A stretch of 64,000 bases of DNA from Allorhodopirellula solitaria (GCF_007859855.1 NZ_SJPK01000006.1:27863-91862), one strand, 5' to 3'; shown: positions 46,495 to 56,413, counted from the stretch's first letter. Notes: a model not told the origin generated them from the sequence alone. A program made the numbers and translations.

Positions 46495-46908
46495 TTATCG
46501 TTTACTAAACTGGACGCCGCGACGAGCACCACGAAGACCCGGTTTCTTCCGTTCCTTCATGCGAGAATCCCGTGTCAAGAAACTGCCTTCACGCATCGAA
46601 TCGTGGAGGGCTTCATCGTGCGAGCACAAGGCACGGGCGACACCCATGCGGACGGCGCCGCTCTGACCGGTCATTCCACCGCCCGAAACACGGACGCTGA
46701 CGTCGATCTGGTCGGCCAGCCCTGCGGCTTCGATGGTTTCGAGAATGGCGCGCTGATGTTGATCGTTGACGAAGAACTCATTGAGTGGCTTGCCATTGAT
46801 GACAACTTTGCCGCTGCCGGCACGCACTCGAACACGAGCGATGCTACTTTTGCGACGACCCGTACCGAGTGCGTCGCCGTTGATTTTGTCTTTTTTTACT
46901 GCAATCAT
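46495..46908 (-). CDS. rpsI: 30S ribosomal protein S9
   Basis: A 137-residue S9 protein. Hallmarks are [25 protein letters not shown] near the N-terminus, [19 protein letters not shown] in the centre and the C-terminal [21 protein letters not shown], which reaches into the decoding centre and contacts tRNA. It follows rplM by 18 bases, the universal rplM-rpsI pair. The N-terminal [14 protein letters not shown] extension is short. infA is next, 13 bases on. Confidence 0.97.
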   Translation of the reverse strand: MIAVKKDKINGDALGTGRRKSSIARVRVRAGSGKVVINGKPLNEFFVNDQHQRAILETIEAAGLADQIDVSVRVSGGGMTGQSGAVRMGVARALCSHDEALHDSMREGSFLTRDSRMKERKKPGLRGARRGVQFSKR

Positions 46909-46926
46909 GGATTCGACACTCAGGGC

Positions 46927-47382
46927 CTAATTGTTAACTTTTTTGCTCTGCCGAACCAATTCGGTTGGCTGCTGAGCGGTGTGCGGATGATCGGGACCAG
47001 CGTAAATCTTCAGCTTAGCCAGCATTTGGCGAGCCAACCGATTCTTGGGCAACATCCGACGAACGGCGTGTCGCAACAGGTCCTCAGGCTTGCGTTCCTG
47101 GCGGTCTTGATAGCTTTCCAGACGCAGGCCGGGATAGCCGGTGTACCAGGTATAGTGGCGAGCCTGCATTTTATTGCCGGTCATCGCAATTTTTTCCACG
47201 TTGGTCACGATGACGAAGTCACCGCAGTCGACGTGGGGGGTGTATTCGGGGCGATGTTTGCCCATCAAAACGACGGCGATGTCGCTGGCCAAACGTCCGA
47301 GCACTTCGTCGTCTGCATCGACGACGTGCCATTGCTTTTGGACTTCGCCAGGTTTGGCCATGTAGGTTCGCTGAACAGCCAC
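46927..47382 (-). CDS. rplM: 50S ribosomal protein L13
   Basis: A 151-residue L13 protein of the large subunit. Motifs are WHVVDADDEVLGRLASDIAVVLMGKHRPEYTPHVDCGDFV (in parts), VEKIAMTGNKMQARHYTWYTGYPG and the C-terminal LRHAVRRMLPKNRLARQML and LKIYAGPDHPHTAQQP. The start is set at GTG 47382 (M-A-V-Q-R-T-Y-M-A-K-P), which matches the family N-terminus. ATG 47361 is the nearest alternative. The frame is open to 47442, but that extension has no L13 similarity. It heads the rplM-rpsI-infA unit. Confidence 0.96.
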   Translation of the reverse strand: MAVQRTYMAKPGEVQKQWHVVDADDEVLGRLASDIAVVLMGKHRPEYTPHVDCGDFVIVTNVEKIAMTGNKMQARHYTWYTGYPGLRLESYQDRQERKPEDLLRHAVRRMLPKNRLARQMLAKLKIYAGPDHPHTAQQPTELVRQSKKVNN

Positions 47383-47623
47383 GGTGGGAACTTTTCTCAG
47401 GGGGGCATCAAAAATTTGAATCGCATAGGGTACCCGACACACCGCTTCGGTGACAAGGGCTTTGACGCGATGGATTAGAAGGTTTTTTCGGTCAGGGGAA
47501 ACCAGACACTTCTGACAAACAGCGGAAGAAGCCGAATTTGCCAGTTCGCAACCGTCAGCGGCCGGGTAATGTGGATTACCCAGCCGCTGTGGTGATTCTC
47601 TGCCAGGCGAAGGATGCTCGCTA

Positions 47624-49030
47624 CTAGCCCATTTCGATCGCGTAGCCGTCGCGGTACGGACGGCTGAGCATCGCGTTGGCAGCGTCGTCGCCGACGATCT
47701 GTTCGACCGAGTCGTCCCATTTCAAGTCGCGGCCCGTTCTCGCGCAGATGCCAGCGAGGTGGCAGACGTTGAGCATTTCCATGTGCGAGTGCACGTCGGA
47801 AATCGGCTTGACCTTCTGGTCGGAGCAATACAGGAAGTTCGCCCAGTGCTGTTGCCGCGCGTTGAAGTCCATCGGCATGTTCCGGTACACCTTGGCAATC
47901 GCGTCTTCGGGCAAGGGGTTGTCGGCGAGGTCTTCGACCGGTTTGCCTTGCAGGGCACCGCGACTGACAAAGATTCGTCCCTTGTCACCCGTGATCAACA
48001 CGCCGTTGCGGGTGTCGTTGCGGATGATCATCTCGGTGTCACCAGGGTATTGTACCTTGAATTGGAACGAGGTCGCCGTGTTGTAGCGGTCGTTTTGCAG
48101 CGGCTTGCCGTCTTTGAATTCCACCGGATGCTTGGCCGTGCCGCTGATCGATGTTGGCCCCTCGGTCTGGCCGTTGAGTTTCAATGCCCAGTTGCAAATA
48201 TCCACGTGGTGGGCGCCCCAGTCGGTGAGCTTGCCGCCGGAGTATTCGTACCACCAGCGAAATTCGTAGTGGCAATTGGTGAAGGTGGATTTGTCTTTTC
48301 TCGTAATCCGGTAGTCGGTCGCTGGCGCGGGGCCCAGCCAACGATCCCAATCCAATTTTTCGGGGGCTTCGGCGACCGGGATCGCGGGGCTCGATGGAGC
48401 CCCGCCGATCGCTGCCTGGATCTGTTGGATCTTGCCGAGTCGCCCCTCGTTGACGATCGCCAGTGCTTTGACGAACAACGGGAACGTGCTGCGTTGCTGC
48501 GTGCCGACCTGGACAATCCGCCCGGTTTGTTTCTGGACCTTGCGGATCAGTTTGCCTTCGTCGATCGTCAGCGTCAGTGGTTTTTCGCAGTACACATCTT
48601 TTCCGGCCAACATCGCTTCGACCAACGGCTTGGTGTGCCAGTGGTCTGGAGTGGCGATGTGCAGCACGTCGATATCGTCACGCTCGAGGATCGGCTGGTA
48701 GTCGTCGTAGACATCCGCCTTGCCGTCGCTGAATTTTTTGTTGAACGAGTCCGCACGACCGGCGTCGACATCGGCGACCGCGACCACGTCCAACCACTGC
48801 TGCGCCGATTTGATGTTTCCCGCTGCCATCCCACCCGCACCAATCACACCGATCGTGCGGCGATCGATTTTACTCTTCGTCTCGTCAGCGAGAGTGCGGG
48901 GGTTCCAGGCAAAATAGGGCGTCGTCGCGGCAGCACCGGCAGCCACCTGCAGGACGCTGCGCCTGCCGACCCCTTGGGTCGCTGGAGTAGTGGGAACGGC
49001 CGGCCGGGACGTTTTTTTCGAATCAGTCAT
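47624..49030 (-). CDS. Exported Gfo/Idh/MocA family oxidoreductase
   Basis: A 468-residue oxidoreductase. ATG 49030 gives a Tat-like leader: GRRSVLQVAAGAAATTPYFAW after a hydrophilic stretch of about 20 residues. The Rossmann motif is TIGVIGAGGMAAGN, the conserved Lys is in YCEKPLTLTIDEG and the substrate domain has LTDWGAHHVDICNWAL. It belongs to the same expanded planctomycete group as the gene at 29878 but is not a close copy. The substrate is presumably a sugar-like compound in the periplasm. It is followed by about 240 bases before rplM on the same strand, and preceded by a repeat array. Confidence 0.9.
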   Translation of the reverse strand: MTDSKKTSRPAVPTTPATQGVGRRSVLQVAAGAAATTPYFAWNPRTLADETKSKIDRRTIGVIGAGGMAAGNIKSAQQWLDVVAVADVDAGRADSFNKKFSDGKADVYDDYQPILERDDIDVLHIATPDHWHTKPLVEAMLAGKDVYCEKPLTLTIDEGKLIRKVQKQTGRIVQVGTQQRSTFPLFVKALAIVNEGRLGKIQQIQAAIGGAPSSPAIPVAEAPEKLDWDRWLGPAPATDYRITRKDKSTFTNCHYEFRWWYEYSGGKLTDWGAHHVDICNWALKLNGQTEGPTSISGTAKHPVEFKDGKPLQNDRYNTATSFQFKVQYPGDTEMIIRNDTRNGVLITGDKGRIFVSRGALQGKPVEDLADNPLPEDAIAKVYRNMPMDFNARQQHWANFLYCSDQKVKPISDVHSHMEMLNVCHLAGICARTGRDLKWDDSVEQIVGDDAANAMLSRPYRDGYAIEMG

Positions 49031-49120
49031 GATGCAGTCGAGTGAGAGAGTAGCGGATGGGAAAGAGGTGTCCAGCCTCATTGTAACCGCCTCAATGTGT
49101 CAATGGTAAGCCTAGCCAAA

Positions 49121-49560
49121 GTAGCCAGACGGCTCCGCCCGTCTGAGCTTTTCACCTCCACCGCCAACCCACCCTCCCAACTCGCGACGGTCGGAGCCGT
49201 CGGTCGACAATGCCACCACACAACCCCGCTCGTCTGAGCTCACACCCCCACCGCCAACCCACCCTCCTAACTCGCGACGGTCGGAGCCGTCGGTCGACAA
49301 TGCAGCCACACAACCCCGCCCGTCTGAGCTTTTACCCCCACCGCCAACCCACACTCCTAACTCGCGACGGTCGGAGCCGTCGGTCGACAAAGTAGCCAGA
49401 CGGCTCCGCCCGTCTGAGCTCACACCCCCACCGCCAACCCACCCTCCTAACTCGCGACGGTCGGAGCCGTCGGTCGACTATGCCAACACACAACTCCGTC
49501 CGTCTGACGCTCTGACCCACACCGCCACTTGCCCGCGACGGTCCGGCCCGTCGGCTGAGA
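49121..49560. repeat. Tandem array of 90-bp units (five copies, last degenerate)
   Basis: Units start at 49121, 49211, 49301, 49391 and 49481; the first four are 90 bases and the last about 80. Each has a conserved right half, CTCGCGACGGTCGGAGCCGT followed by CGGTCGAC. The left half in units 1 and 4 reads GTAGCCAGACGGCTCCGCCC, while units 2, 3 and 5 have a degraded version (CACACAACCCCGC...). The conserved half folds (CGACGG...CCGTCG) and pairs with GACGGCTCCG of the left half, exactly as in the 77-base family at 32820. The two arrays therefore belong to one structural family. The open frames inside have no ribosome binding site and track the repeat. Confidence 0.9.
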
Positions 49561-49648
49561 TTGCTTTTGCCTTACCTCGTCGACCTGTTAGAATAACTTG
49601 GACCCGTGCCACCCCTGCCAACTCCGCTCTCCCTAACTGTAACGTTTC

Positions 49649-50941
49649 ATGTATCTCAAAATGGCTCGCCGGTTCGCGATGGAAACCGACAAGCGGCTGC
49701 TCGCCAAAGCCGTCTGGATGCTGGGCGTGAAGGGTTTGCGCAGTATCCATCGGCACAAGCGTCGGCTGAAGAAAGGTGAATTCTTTCCGCCGTTTCTGTA
49801 CATGTCCGTGATCAATAGCTGCAATCTGCGCTGCCAGGGCTGTTGGGTGGACGTCGGTGCCAAGCAGAGCAGGATCGAGCTGGATGCGGCCAGCCGGACG
49901 ATTCGCGAAGCCAAAGCGATGGGCAACAGCTTTTTCGGCATTCTGGGCGGCGAACCGTTCATGCACAAAGATCTGCTGACGCTCTTCGAAACCCACCCCG
50001 ACGTTTACTTCCAAGTCTTCACCAACGGGCACTTCATCACCGATGAAGTCGCCGCGCGGCTGCGGAAATGCGGCAACGTCACGCCGCTGATCAGTGTCGA
50101 GGGCAGTGAGATCATCAGCGACACCCGTCGCGGCCGCGATGGGGTGCTCAATCAAACGATGGAGGGAATCGACGCCGCGATTCGCAACAAACTGCTCGTC
50201 GGTGTCTGCACGAGCGTCTGCAAATCCAACATCGATGATCTCGTCACCGATCGCTGGGTCGACCGGCTGATCGAGATGGGCGTGATGTATTGTTGGTTCC
50301 ATATTTACCGTCCCGTCGGTCCTGAACCCAACCCGCAGCTGGCGCTCTCGAGCGAAGAGCAGCGGCGGGTGCGACAGTTCGTTGTCGACACGCGGGCGAC
50401 CAAGCCAATCGTTGTCATCGACGCTTACCACGACGACGCGGGAAACGCCTTGTGCCCCGCAGTGACCGGGTTCACGCACCACATCGGCCCCTGGGGCGAT
50501 ATCGAACCCTGCCCGGTGATCCAGCTCGCGACCGAATCGATCCACGACGAACGGCCGCTCGCCGAAACGTTCAATAACTCCGAATTCCTGCGAGATTTCC
50601 GAGAACTGACCGCCAATACCACACGCGGCTGCGTGATCATGGAACGCCCCGATCTCCTGGTCGAACTCGCCGATAAACATGGTGCTCGCGATACCACCGC
50701 GCGGGGCGTGGTGATGGACGAACTCGAAGCGGTTTCACCGCGGCGGAGCCAATACCAACCGGGAGACGAGATCCCCGAACGCAGCTTCGTCTATCGCTGG
50801 GCGAAAAAATACGCGTTCAACGATTTTGGTACCTACGGCAAGCATTTCGATACTGCCCGGTATCAAGACCCGGATCAAAAACCGCCCGCTCCCGCCAAGC
50901 CGGAAACACCCGAGGTCGTTTCGATCGGTCTGCCGGAGTAA
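49649..50941 (+). CDS. Radical SAM protein with SPASM-like C-terminus
   Basis: A 430-residue radical SAM enzyme. The iron-sulfur cluster motif CxxxCxxC is C58-NLR-C62-QG-C65. The GGEP motif appears as ILGGEPFMHKDLL. The C-terminal third has additional Cys residues (NALCPAVTGF, IEPCPVIQLA, RGCVIM), which suggests auxiliary-cluster binding as in SPASM proteins. Related proteins modify peptides, tRNA or lipids; the target is not clear here. A GCWVDVG signature after the cluster is typical of a subgroup of unassigned radical SAM proteins. The start is ATG 49649 (ATG 49661 next). It is flanked by the 90-base repeats and 259 gene-free bases. Confidence 0.9.
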   Translation: MYLKMARRFAMETDKRLLAKAVWMLGVKGLRSIHRHKRRLKKGEFFPPFLYMSVINSCNLRCQGCWVDVGAKQSRIELDAASRTIREAKAMGNSFFGILGGEPFMHKDLLTLFETHPDVYFQVFTNGHFITDEVAARLRKCGNVTPLISVEGSEIISDTRRGRDGVLNQTMEGIDAAIRNKLLVGVCTSVCKSNIDDLVTDRWVDRLIEMGVMYCWFHIYRPVGPEPNPQLALSSEEQRRVRQFVVDTRATKPIVVIDAYHDDAGNALCPAVTGFTHHIGPWGDIEPCPVIQLATESIHDERPLAETFNNSEFLRDFRELTANTTRGCVIMERPDLLVELADKHGARDTTARGVVMDELEAVSPRRSQYQPGDEIPERSFVYRWAKKYAFNDFGTYGKHFDTARYQDPDQKPPAPAKPETPEVVSIGLPE

Positions 50942-51200
50942 GAAACGCGGAGACATTCCAAGATGGATTTCGCTTGACGATCGCTCGGGGAGATTGTGCA
51001 GTTTTTAAGTTGCTGCGCAGAAACGATTGACTTCACCCGCCCGGCGAAGCTGGGAGGGTCGGTTATCGAGCGTTCAGCGAGATATCCGGGGAGGGCCGAC
51101 AGCGCAACGGGTAGTCTCAAACCAGCGTGGGACCCCTTCCCGAACTTCGTCGGGGATCGCCAGCGAGCCGGGTCAACAGGACCTCCCACCACGATTGCGG

Positions 51201-52196
51201 CTAGACCCCCGCCACATTCACCACCACTCGGCCGCGAACTTTTCCAGCGAGAATCTCATCGATTTTTGGCGATAGGTCATCCAGACCGATTTCGCTCGCA
51301 AAGACACCGAGGTCGTTCAGTTTCCAGGGACCAGCCAGCCGTTCCCAGATTTTCAGCCGCTCATCCATCGGACAGAGCGCCGACGTGATCCCGGCCAGCC
51401 GCACGCCGCGGAGGATGAACGGGAACACGGTCATCTCCAGTTCGCTACCGCCGACCATCCCGCAGGCGGACACGCAGCCGTTGACATCGACGGATTTCAG
51501 TAGTGATACCAGCGTGTTTCCGCCGACCGTATCGACACCGGCCTGGAATCGCGTCGACAGCATCGGCCGCGTCGACTCGGTATCCAATTCAGCTCGCATG
51601 ACGATTTCACTCGCACCGAGGCTCCGCAGCCAATCGTGAGCCTCCTGCTTGCCCGTCATCGCGGTGACGCGGTACCCGAGTTGGCTGAGTAGTTTGACCG
51701 CCAACGAACCGACGCCACCCGTCGCTCCGGTGACGAGGATGGGTTTCTTATCCGTTGGCACTTCATTGCGGATGATTTCACGAACGCACTGGGCAGCGGT
51801 AAATCCGGCCGTGCCAATGATCATCGTTTCACGCAGTGAAAGGGAGTCGGGAAGCGGCACGACCCACGACTCGGGGACACGAATTCGCTCTGCCCAACCA
51901 CCCCAGTGTTTCCCGCCGAGATCGTAGCCCGTCACGATCACCTTCGTACCAACGGGTAAGCGTTCGGTTCCCACTTCCACCACCCCCGCGGCATCGATGC
52001 CGGGAACATGCGGCAGGTTCGGCGCAACGCCTGGATTCCCAGTCGCCGCCAGTGCGTCTTTGTAGTTCAAGCTTGACCACTGCACCGCGATGGTGACATC
52101 GCCATCGGGCAGTTCCGAAACGGGTCGCTCGGTGATTCGGTGCGAGACAACGTCGTCGGCTCGTGTGACGTAAAAGCAGCGAAAGTGCGAATTCAT
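51201..52196 (-). CDS. AcuI/YhdH-type quinone oxidoreductase (acrylyl-CoA reductase-like)
   Basis: A 331-residue zinc-independent medium-chain dehydrogenase. The family pattern is clear: SSLNYKDALAATGNPGVAPNLPHVPGIDAAG (in parts), VIVTGYDLGGKHWGGWAERIRV, VTGATGGVGSLAVKLLSQLGY (NADP-binding) and the C-terminal WERLAGPW. The AcuI subgroup reduces acryloyl-CoA, as in DMSP metabolism. That would suit a marine bacterium, but closely related YhdH proteins have broader roles. The start is ATG 52196. A frame extension to 52247 is less likely. Confidence 0.9.
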   Translation of the reverse strand: MNSHFRCFYVTRADDVVSHRITERPVSELPDGDVTIAVQWSSLNYKDALAATGNPGVAPNLPHVPGIDAAGVVEVGTERLPVGTKVIVTGYDLGGKHWGGWAERIRVPESWVVPLPDSLSLRETMIIGTAGFTAAQCVREIIRNEVPTDKKPILVTGATGGVGSLAVKLLSQLGYRVTAMTGKQEAHDWLRSLGASEIVMRAELDTESTRPMLSTRFQAGVDTVGGNTLVSLLKSVDVNGCVSACGMVGGSELEMTVFPFILRGVRLAGITSALCPMDERLKIWERLAGPWKLNDLGVFASEIGLDDLSPKIDEILAGKVRGRVVVNVAGV

Positions 52197-52638
52197 GGTT
52201 CTTCCGTCGTGTTCGTGTTGGTGTCTTGAGCCGATATGTTTGCCCACTCGATACTACCTTAAGTGCCCATCCGAAAAGGGATCTGACCCTTCGGAGGCGT
52301 GTTCCCTTGGAGGAGCGATTCCGGACGTATTGATCGGCACAGCCCACTTCCGAGGCAACCCTGCGTACTTGGTAGGCAATCCGTGCATCCATCGTATGCC
52401 GGCCTTGAAAATCAGGCATGGGTCGATCGAGTATCAATCCCAGAATACTTCTTGAGAGCGAAAGTGAACGAGCCATTATTTGCCGTTACAAGGCCGGTAT
52501 GGACGCCATGCACGCCAGACCAATCTGAATTCCCGTTGGAGTCGAGGGCTCGCCGCCATTTGGCGCAAGGATAGCTCCGCCTGCACGTATGGCGTATTGA
52601 ATAGTAATTCTTGCAAGATCGAAGAGGCATTCCCATCC
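52197..52638. other. Gene-free interval with palindromic element at 52270-52295
   Basis: About 440 bases between the reductase and a degenerate DUF1559 gene. The perfect palindrome TCCGAA...TTCGGA at 52270-52295 encloses AAGGGATCTGACCC, the same core as in the hairpin after dciA. No open frame with recognisable content was found in the rest. Confidence 0.5.
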
Positions 52639-53284
52639 ATGCGATATTTCAAGCTTCCAAACAGCGGTTCGACGATCAGTGCCAGAACGAGATGCTTGCT
52701 TGGGAAACGAGACATCACCAAGAGTCTCGATTTCAGGCGCGCTGGCGACTGCCGCAAAGGGCTGACCATTGTCGAGCTCATGGTCGCCTTGGCTGTCATC
52801 GCAATCCTCATGGCAGTTCTGCTTCCCGCGGTGATGAGAGCACGATCATCTGCTCGGCAGATATCCTGTATCAACAACTTTCGCCAGGTCTCGCTAGGCC
52901 TTCAGAACTATGCTTCGGCATGGCGTCGATTTCCACCTGCCTCCTCTGGCGTACGAGGAGGATGTTTATTTCGCCGAATGTGATGCAATAGGCGAAGATC
53001 CCGAGTTGATCCGTGCCAGACGCCAATTCGCGTCACTCGGATCGGAGTGGCTGTTTTCATCCATTGGCATCAGCCGCATGATTGCGGTATTTCCGCGGAT
53101 GACAGTCAACTGTACCAACGGGAATGTCTTTAGCGAAGGATTGTATGCGCCGTCGAGTAATCACTCGGCAGGTTTTCATTCGGGATTTGCAGACGGTTCA
53201 GCCAAGACCCTGTCAGAGTCGATTGACGCAAACGTATGGCGTGCTCTTGGGTCGGCACAAGGAAAAGAGATCATGAAACTTTAA
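52639..53284 (+). pseudogene. Broken DUF1559 prepilin-like gene
   Basis: The 5' part (ATG 52639, to about 52960) encodes a prepilin leader and DUF1559 N-terminus: GLTIVELMVALAVIAILMAV, then SCINNFRQVSLGLQNYASAW and RRFPP. It then shifts by one base. The frame after about 52950 continues as YFAECDAIGEDPELIRAR... and ends with the DUF1559 C-terminal signature SSNHSAGFHSGFADGSAKTL. The middle of a normal DUF1559 protein (about 150 residues) is missing. The gene is thus a remnant with an internal deletion and a frameshift. It may be a recent loss; the N-terminal third still looks intact. Confidence 0.75.
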
Positions 53285-53329
53285 TAGGGCATTACCAATC
53301 CAGTATCACGTATTTCCCAGTCCAATCCC

Positions 53330-54916
53330 CTACGTGGCCGTCATCTTCATCGCTTCGGCAACGGTCTTCTTTCCTGCCGGTTGATGTGGGCTGGCTGAGC
53401 CGCCGGTTCCACCCTTGGGCCAGGTGGCCGGGTCGGCGTACTGACCGTCATCCTGGAACTCGTCCTGCAATCGAGCAATCTCGGCCTTGAGCTCGTCGAA
53501 CTTGGCGGCGATCTCCGGTTGGCTGGCTTCTTCCTTATCGAATAGCAGGTTGTGCTGTTCCAGCGGGTCCTGGACCAGATCGAACATCTCGTACGCATCC
53601 TTTTTCCAGTAATAGATCAGTTTGTGCGTTTTGGTTCGCACGCCCAGGTGGGCGGCCGTGTTGTGGTGGCCGGGGTCGTGGTAGTAACGATAGTAAACGG
53701 AGTCCCGCCAATTCGAAGGTGATTCGCCGCGGAGCAGTGGTGCCAGTGAACGACCCTGCATGAAATCGGGAACGGGCAATCCTGCGAGATCGAGGAAGGT
53801 GGGCGCCAAATCGATATTGGCGACAAACTGATCGGGCGTGCTGTTTGGCTTGATCCCAGGACCGCAGGCGATCAATGGCACCCGCAGGCCGGGCTCGTAC
53901 ATGAATCGCTTGTCGTAGAGTCCGAGCTCACCGAGGTACCAGCCGTTGTCGGCGCAGTAGATGACGATCGTGTTCTCGGCCAATCCGGAGGTATCGAGGA
54001 AGTCGAGCACTTTACCCACACCGTCATCGACGCCTTGGACGCAGGCCAGGTAGTCCTGCATGTATCGTTGATATTTCCACTTCGTCAACTCATCGCCCGA
54101 GAGCGTTTCACCATCGACCGACAATTCAGTTGGTTTGACGCCCCGCCATTGATTCGCTTCGCGGCCTGCTAAGCCTTCCGGTGGGGTGAGTTTCAAGTCG
54201 CGGCGTGTCAGGTCGTGAGCCACCGTTTGCTGGTTTTCAGGGAGCGCCGTGGGGCGTGTGGCGTAGTCGTCCCAGAACGTCTCGGGTTCCGGGAACGTTT
54301 TGTCCTTGAACTTCGCCTTGTTCCGCTCATCGGGTTCCCAGGCCCGGTGCGGAGCCTTCTGGTGCAGCATCAAGAAGAACGGCTTGTCCTGCGGTCTTGT
54401 TTTCAGAAACTCGATGCCCAGGTCCGTGGTGATGTCGGTGCAGTGGCCTTCGATCGTGAGACGCTTGCCCTCGACGAGAAACTGGGGGTTCCAGTAGGCA
54501 CCCTGGCCGGGCAGGACGATCCAGCGATCGAAGCCGACCGGGTCTGACCCGAGGTGCCACTTGCCGATGATGCCCGTGTGGTAGCCACCGTTCTGCAGGT
54601 GTTTGGCAACCGTGTCCCGGGAGGAGTCAAACCGATTGAATACTGGGACGCCGTTGAGATGCGAGTACTGGCCGGTGAGCAGGGTGGCTCGGCTCGGGGT
54701 GCAGATCGAATTGGTGACGAACGAATTGGTGAACCGCGCGCCACGCTCGGCGATGCGATCAATATGCGGTGTCTTGTTGACCTTCGATCCGTATGCCGAG
54801 ATCGCTTGTTCGGCATGGTCGTCGGAAAAGATAAACAAGATGTTGGGCTGGGCGGCATTTGCAGCGATAGCCATCCCGAACGCGAGCAAGATTGCGGTGG
54901 GAAGTCTGAGGATCAT
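53330..54916 (-). CDS. Secreted sulfatase (Cys-type)
   Basis: A 528-residue arylsulfatase-family hydrolase. ATG 54916 gives a signal peptide (MILRLPTAILLAFGMAIAAN, cleavage near NAAQP). The metal-binding N-terminal PNILFIFSDDHAEQAIS follows. The formylglycine motif is Cys72-T-P-S-R, the residue that must be oxidised by a maturation enzyme before it is active. Further features are NTPHID-type and GKWHLG segments (IIGKWHLGSDPVGFD) and the C-terminal DLVQDPLEQHNL. The probable substrates are sulfated algal polysaccharides, as in other planctomycetes. It converges with the DUF1559 remnant and diverges from the propeller gene at 55111. Confidence 0.94.
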   Translation of the reverse strand: MILRLPTAILLAFGMAIAANAAQPNILFIFSDDHAEQAISAYGSKVNKTPHIDRIAERGARFTNSFVTNSICTPSRATLLTGQYSHLNGVPVFNRFDSSRDTVAKHLQNGGYHTGIIGKWHLGSDPVGFDRWIVLPGQGAYWNPQFLVEGKRLTIEGHCTDITTDLGIEFLKTRPQDKPFFLMLHQKAPHRAWEPDERNKAKFKDKTFPEPETFWDDYATRPTALPENQQTVAHDLTRRDLKLTPPEGLAGREANQWRGVKPTELSVDGETLSGDELTKWKYQRYMQDYLACVQGVDDGVGKVLDFLDTSGLAENTIVIYCADNGWYLGELGLYDKRFMYEPGLRVPLIACGPGIKPNSTPDQFVANIDLAPTFLDLAGLPVPDFMQGRSLAPLLRGESPSNWRDSVYYRYYHDPGHHNTAAHLGVRTKTHKLIYYWKKDAYEMFDLVQDPLEQHNLLFDKEEASQPEIAAKFDELKAEIARLQDEFQDDGQYADPATWPKGGTGGSASPHQPAGKKTVAEAMKMTAT

Positions 54917-55110
54917 CGTCGATTCGCAGTCCAAGGAGGAAGATGAGGGTGGGAACGACGCAGTGTAACGCAAACGTGGCAGACAATCCAACTTTTGGAC
55001 TCGAGATGATCCCGTTAAAATTCACCGAGTGAAATTTTGCGGGCCCCATTTCCATGTTACAGTGGCGGGTCCTTCAGTTACTCCACACATGCAACGAGAA
55101 GAGCTAAGAA

Positions 55111-56130
55111 ATGAATTTGAAAAACTGGGTCGCGACGCCCGTCGCCCTGCTAGCACTCGGATTCGCTGGCACCGCTCAGGCGGAGGAGCACGCAGTCGAA
55201 ACGGTACTCAACGGTCTGCAGAACCCCTCGAGCGTCAGCTTCAACGATGCTGGCGAGATGACCGTCTGCGATTCCCGCGGCAGCGTCTTGGTGCTGCCCA
55301 AGGGTACGCTCAGCGAAAAACAGCAAATCGACTACGTTCGAGGCTTCGACACGGAGTTTTGGAAGAGTGACGAAAGCGGCAAGAAATGGTACGCGGTGGG
55401 TCCTCTTTCGGCCATCTGGATCGGGAAAACCTTGGTCGTGACGGATTCCGGCAAGACCGACGGGAACGAAACCCTGTTGATGTTCGAGGGACCGGGTGAA
55501 GCATCCTCGGGCGTGGCCACCAACTCAGTCGGTCCGACCTCGGATGACGAGATCGACAAGGGCGAAGGCAACCTGACCGGCCTGAGTGTTTCCGATGATG
55601 GTAAGCAGGTGTTTGTTTGTGGACAGGGATACGACGGCAAGTCATGGGTCCTGTCGGCCGACCCTGCCACCAAGAAACTCGAACCGCTCTTGTCGGCTGA
55701 CGAAAACGGCATCGAAACGAACTCTCCCATGCAGACGGTCGTTGGCCCCGACAACACCCTCTACGTGCTCTATTCCGGCGCGGGCGGCAAAGTCGATGGC
55801 TTGATCGTCCAGTGGGACTTGGAGACGAAGAAACCCGTCAAGCAGTGGAAGTTGCCTGAGCTGGTCAATCCGATGGGAATGGCCCACATCGAGGGCAACA
55901 AGTTCGCTGTCGTTGAGAACAACTGGGCGCTGTCGAGTGTCAACAAAGGCCGTGTCGTCACCGTTGATCTCGGTGATGACGGTGAGGTCGACGTGACCGA
56001 CACCGGTGTTGAACTCGAAGGTCCTGTGTCCTGTGCCTTCGGACCGGACGGTCGCCTCTACGTGACCCAACTGGGTGACACGTTCGATGAGACAGCGGGT
56101 AGCGTCGTCGCGATCAAAGACGTGAAATAA
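55111..56130 (+). CDS. Secreted beta-propeller-like protein, function unknown
   Basis: A 339-residue protein with a signal peptide (MNLKNWVATPVALLALGFAG, cleaved near TAQA). The rest has the repeated strand pattern of a six-bladed NHL/strictosidine-synthase-like propeller: VSFNDAGEMTVCDSRGSVLVL, LSVSDDGKQVFVCGQG, TVVGPDNTLYVLYSGAGG, FGPDGRLYVTQLGD. I see no catalytic signature. AGAAGAGC lies 20 bases before the ATG. It faces away from the sulfatase with a 194-base divergent spacer. Confidence 0.85.
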   Translation: MNLKNWVATPVALLALGFAGTAQAEEHAVETVLNGLQNPSSVSFNDAGEMTVCDSRGSVLVLPKGTLSEKQQIDYVRGFDTEFWKSDESGKKWYAVGPLSAIWIGKTLVVTDSGKTDGNETLLMFEGPGEASSGVATNSVGPTSDDEIDKGEGNLTGLSVSDDGKQVFVCGQGYDGKSWVLSADPATKKLEPLLSADENGIETNSPMQTVVGPDNTLYVLYSGAGGKVDGLIVQWDLETKKPVKQWKLPELVNPMGMAHIEGNKFAVVENNWALSSVNKGRVVTVDLGDDGEVDVTDTGVELEGPVSCAFGPDGRLYVTQLGDTFDETAGSVVAIKDVK

Positions 56131-56413
56131 GGCAAAAAGGGGTGCCGATTGCCTCCCCGTGTTTTCGACTCATTCCTCGCTCGAGAACACGGGGCATCAT
56201 CCCTGAGGCACTCTGTCCATTTCAAATAGGTTCTTGGTGAACTTCCATGGGCGCACCAGTCCGGTGAGCCAGAAAGATGCGGTGCGGCAGGAATTTCAGA
56301 TTACAATGTCTGGATTCCAAGCCCGTCCAGTGCGGGCCACCGTCGCAATCCGCTGCTCGCGGCAGACTCGTTCGCGGGGGCCACGCGTTTCTACTCAACC
56401 TCACCAGGAAATC

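Noticed and set aside
46324..47478. 384-codon plus-strand frame across infA, rpsI and rplM
   Set aside because: Runs antisense to three certain ribosomal genes.
47759..49045. 428-codon frame antisense to the Gfo/Idh oxidoreductase
   Set aside because: Shadow of the oxidoreductase; no signal or domain.
49112..49423. Repetitive protein encoded in the 90-base repeats
   Set aside because: The frame exists only because 90 is divisible by three; no start signals, and decay of units would change the protein freely.
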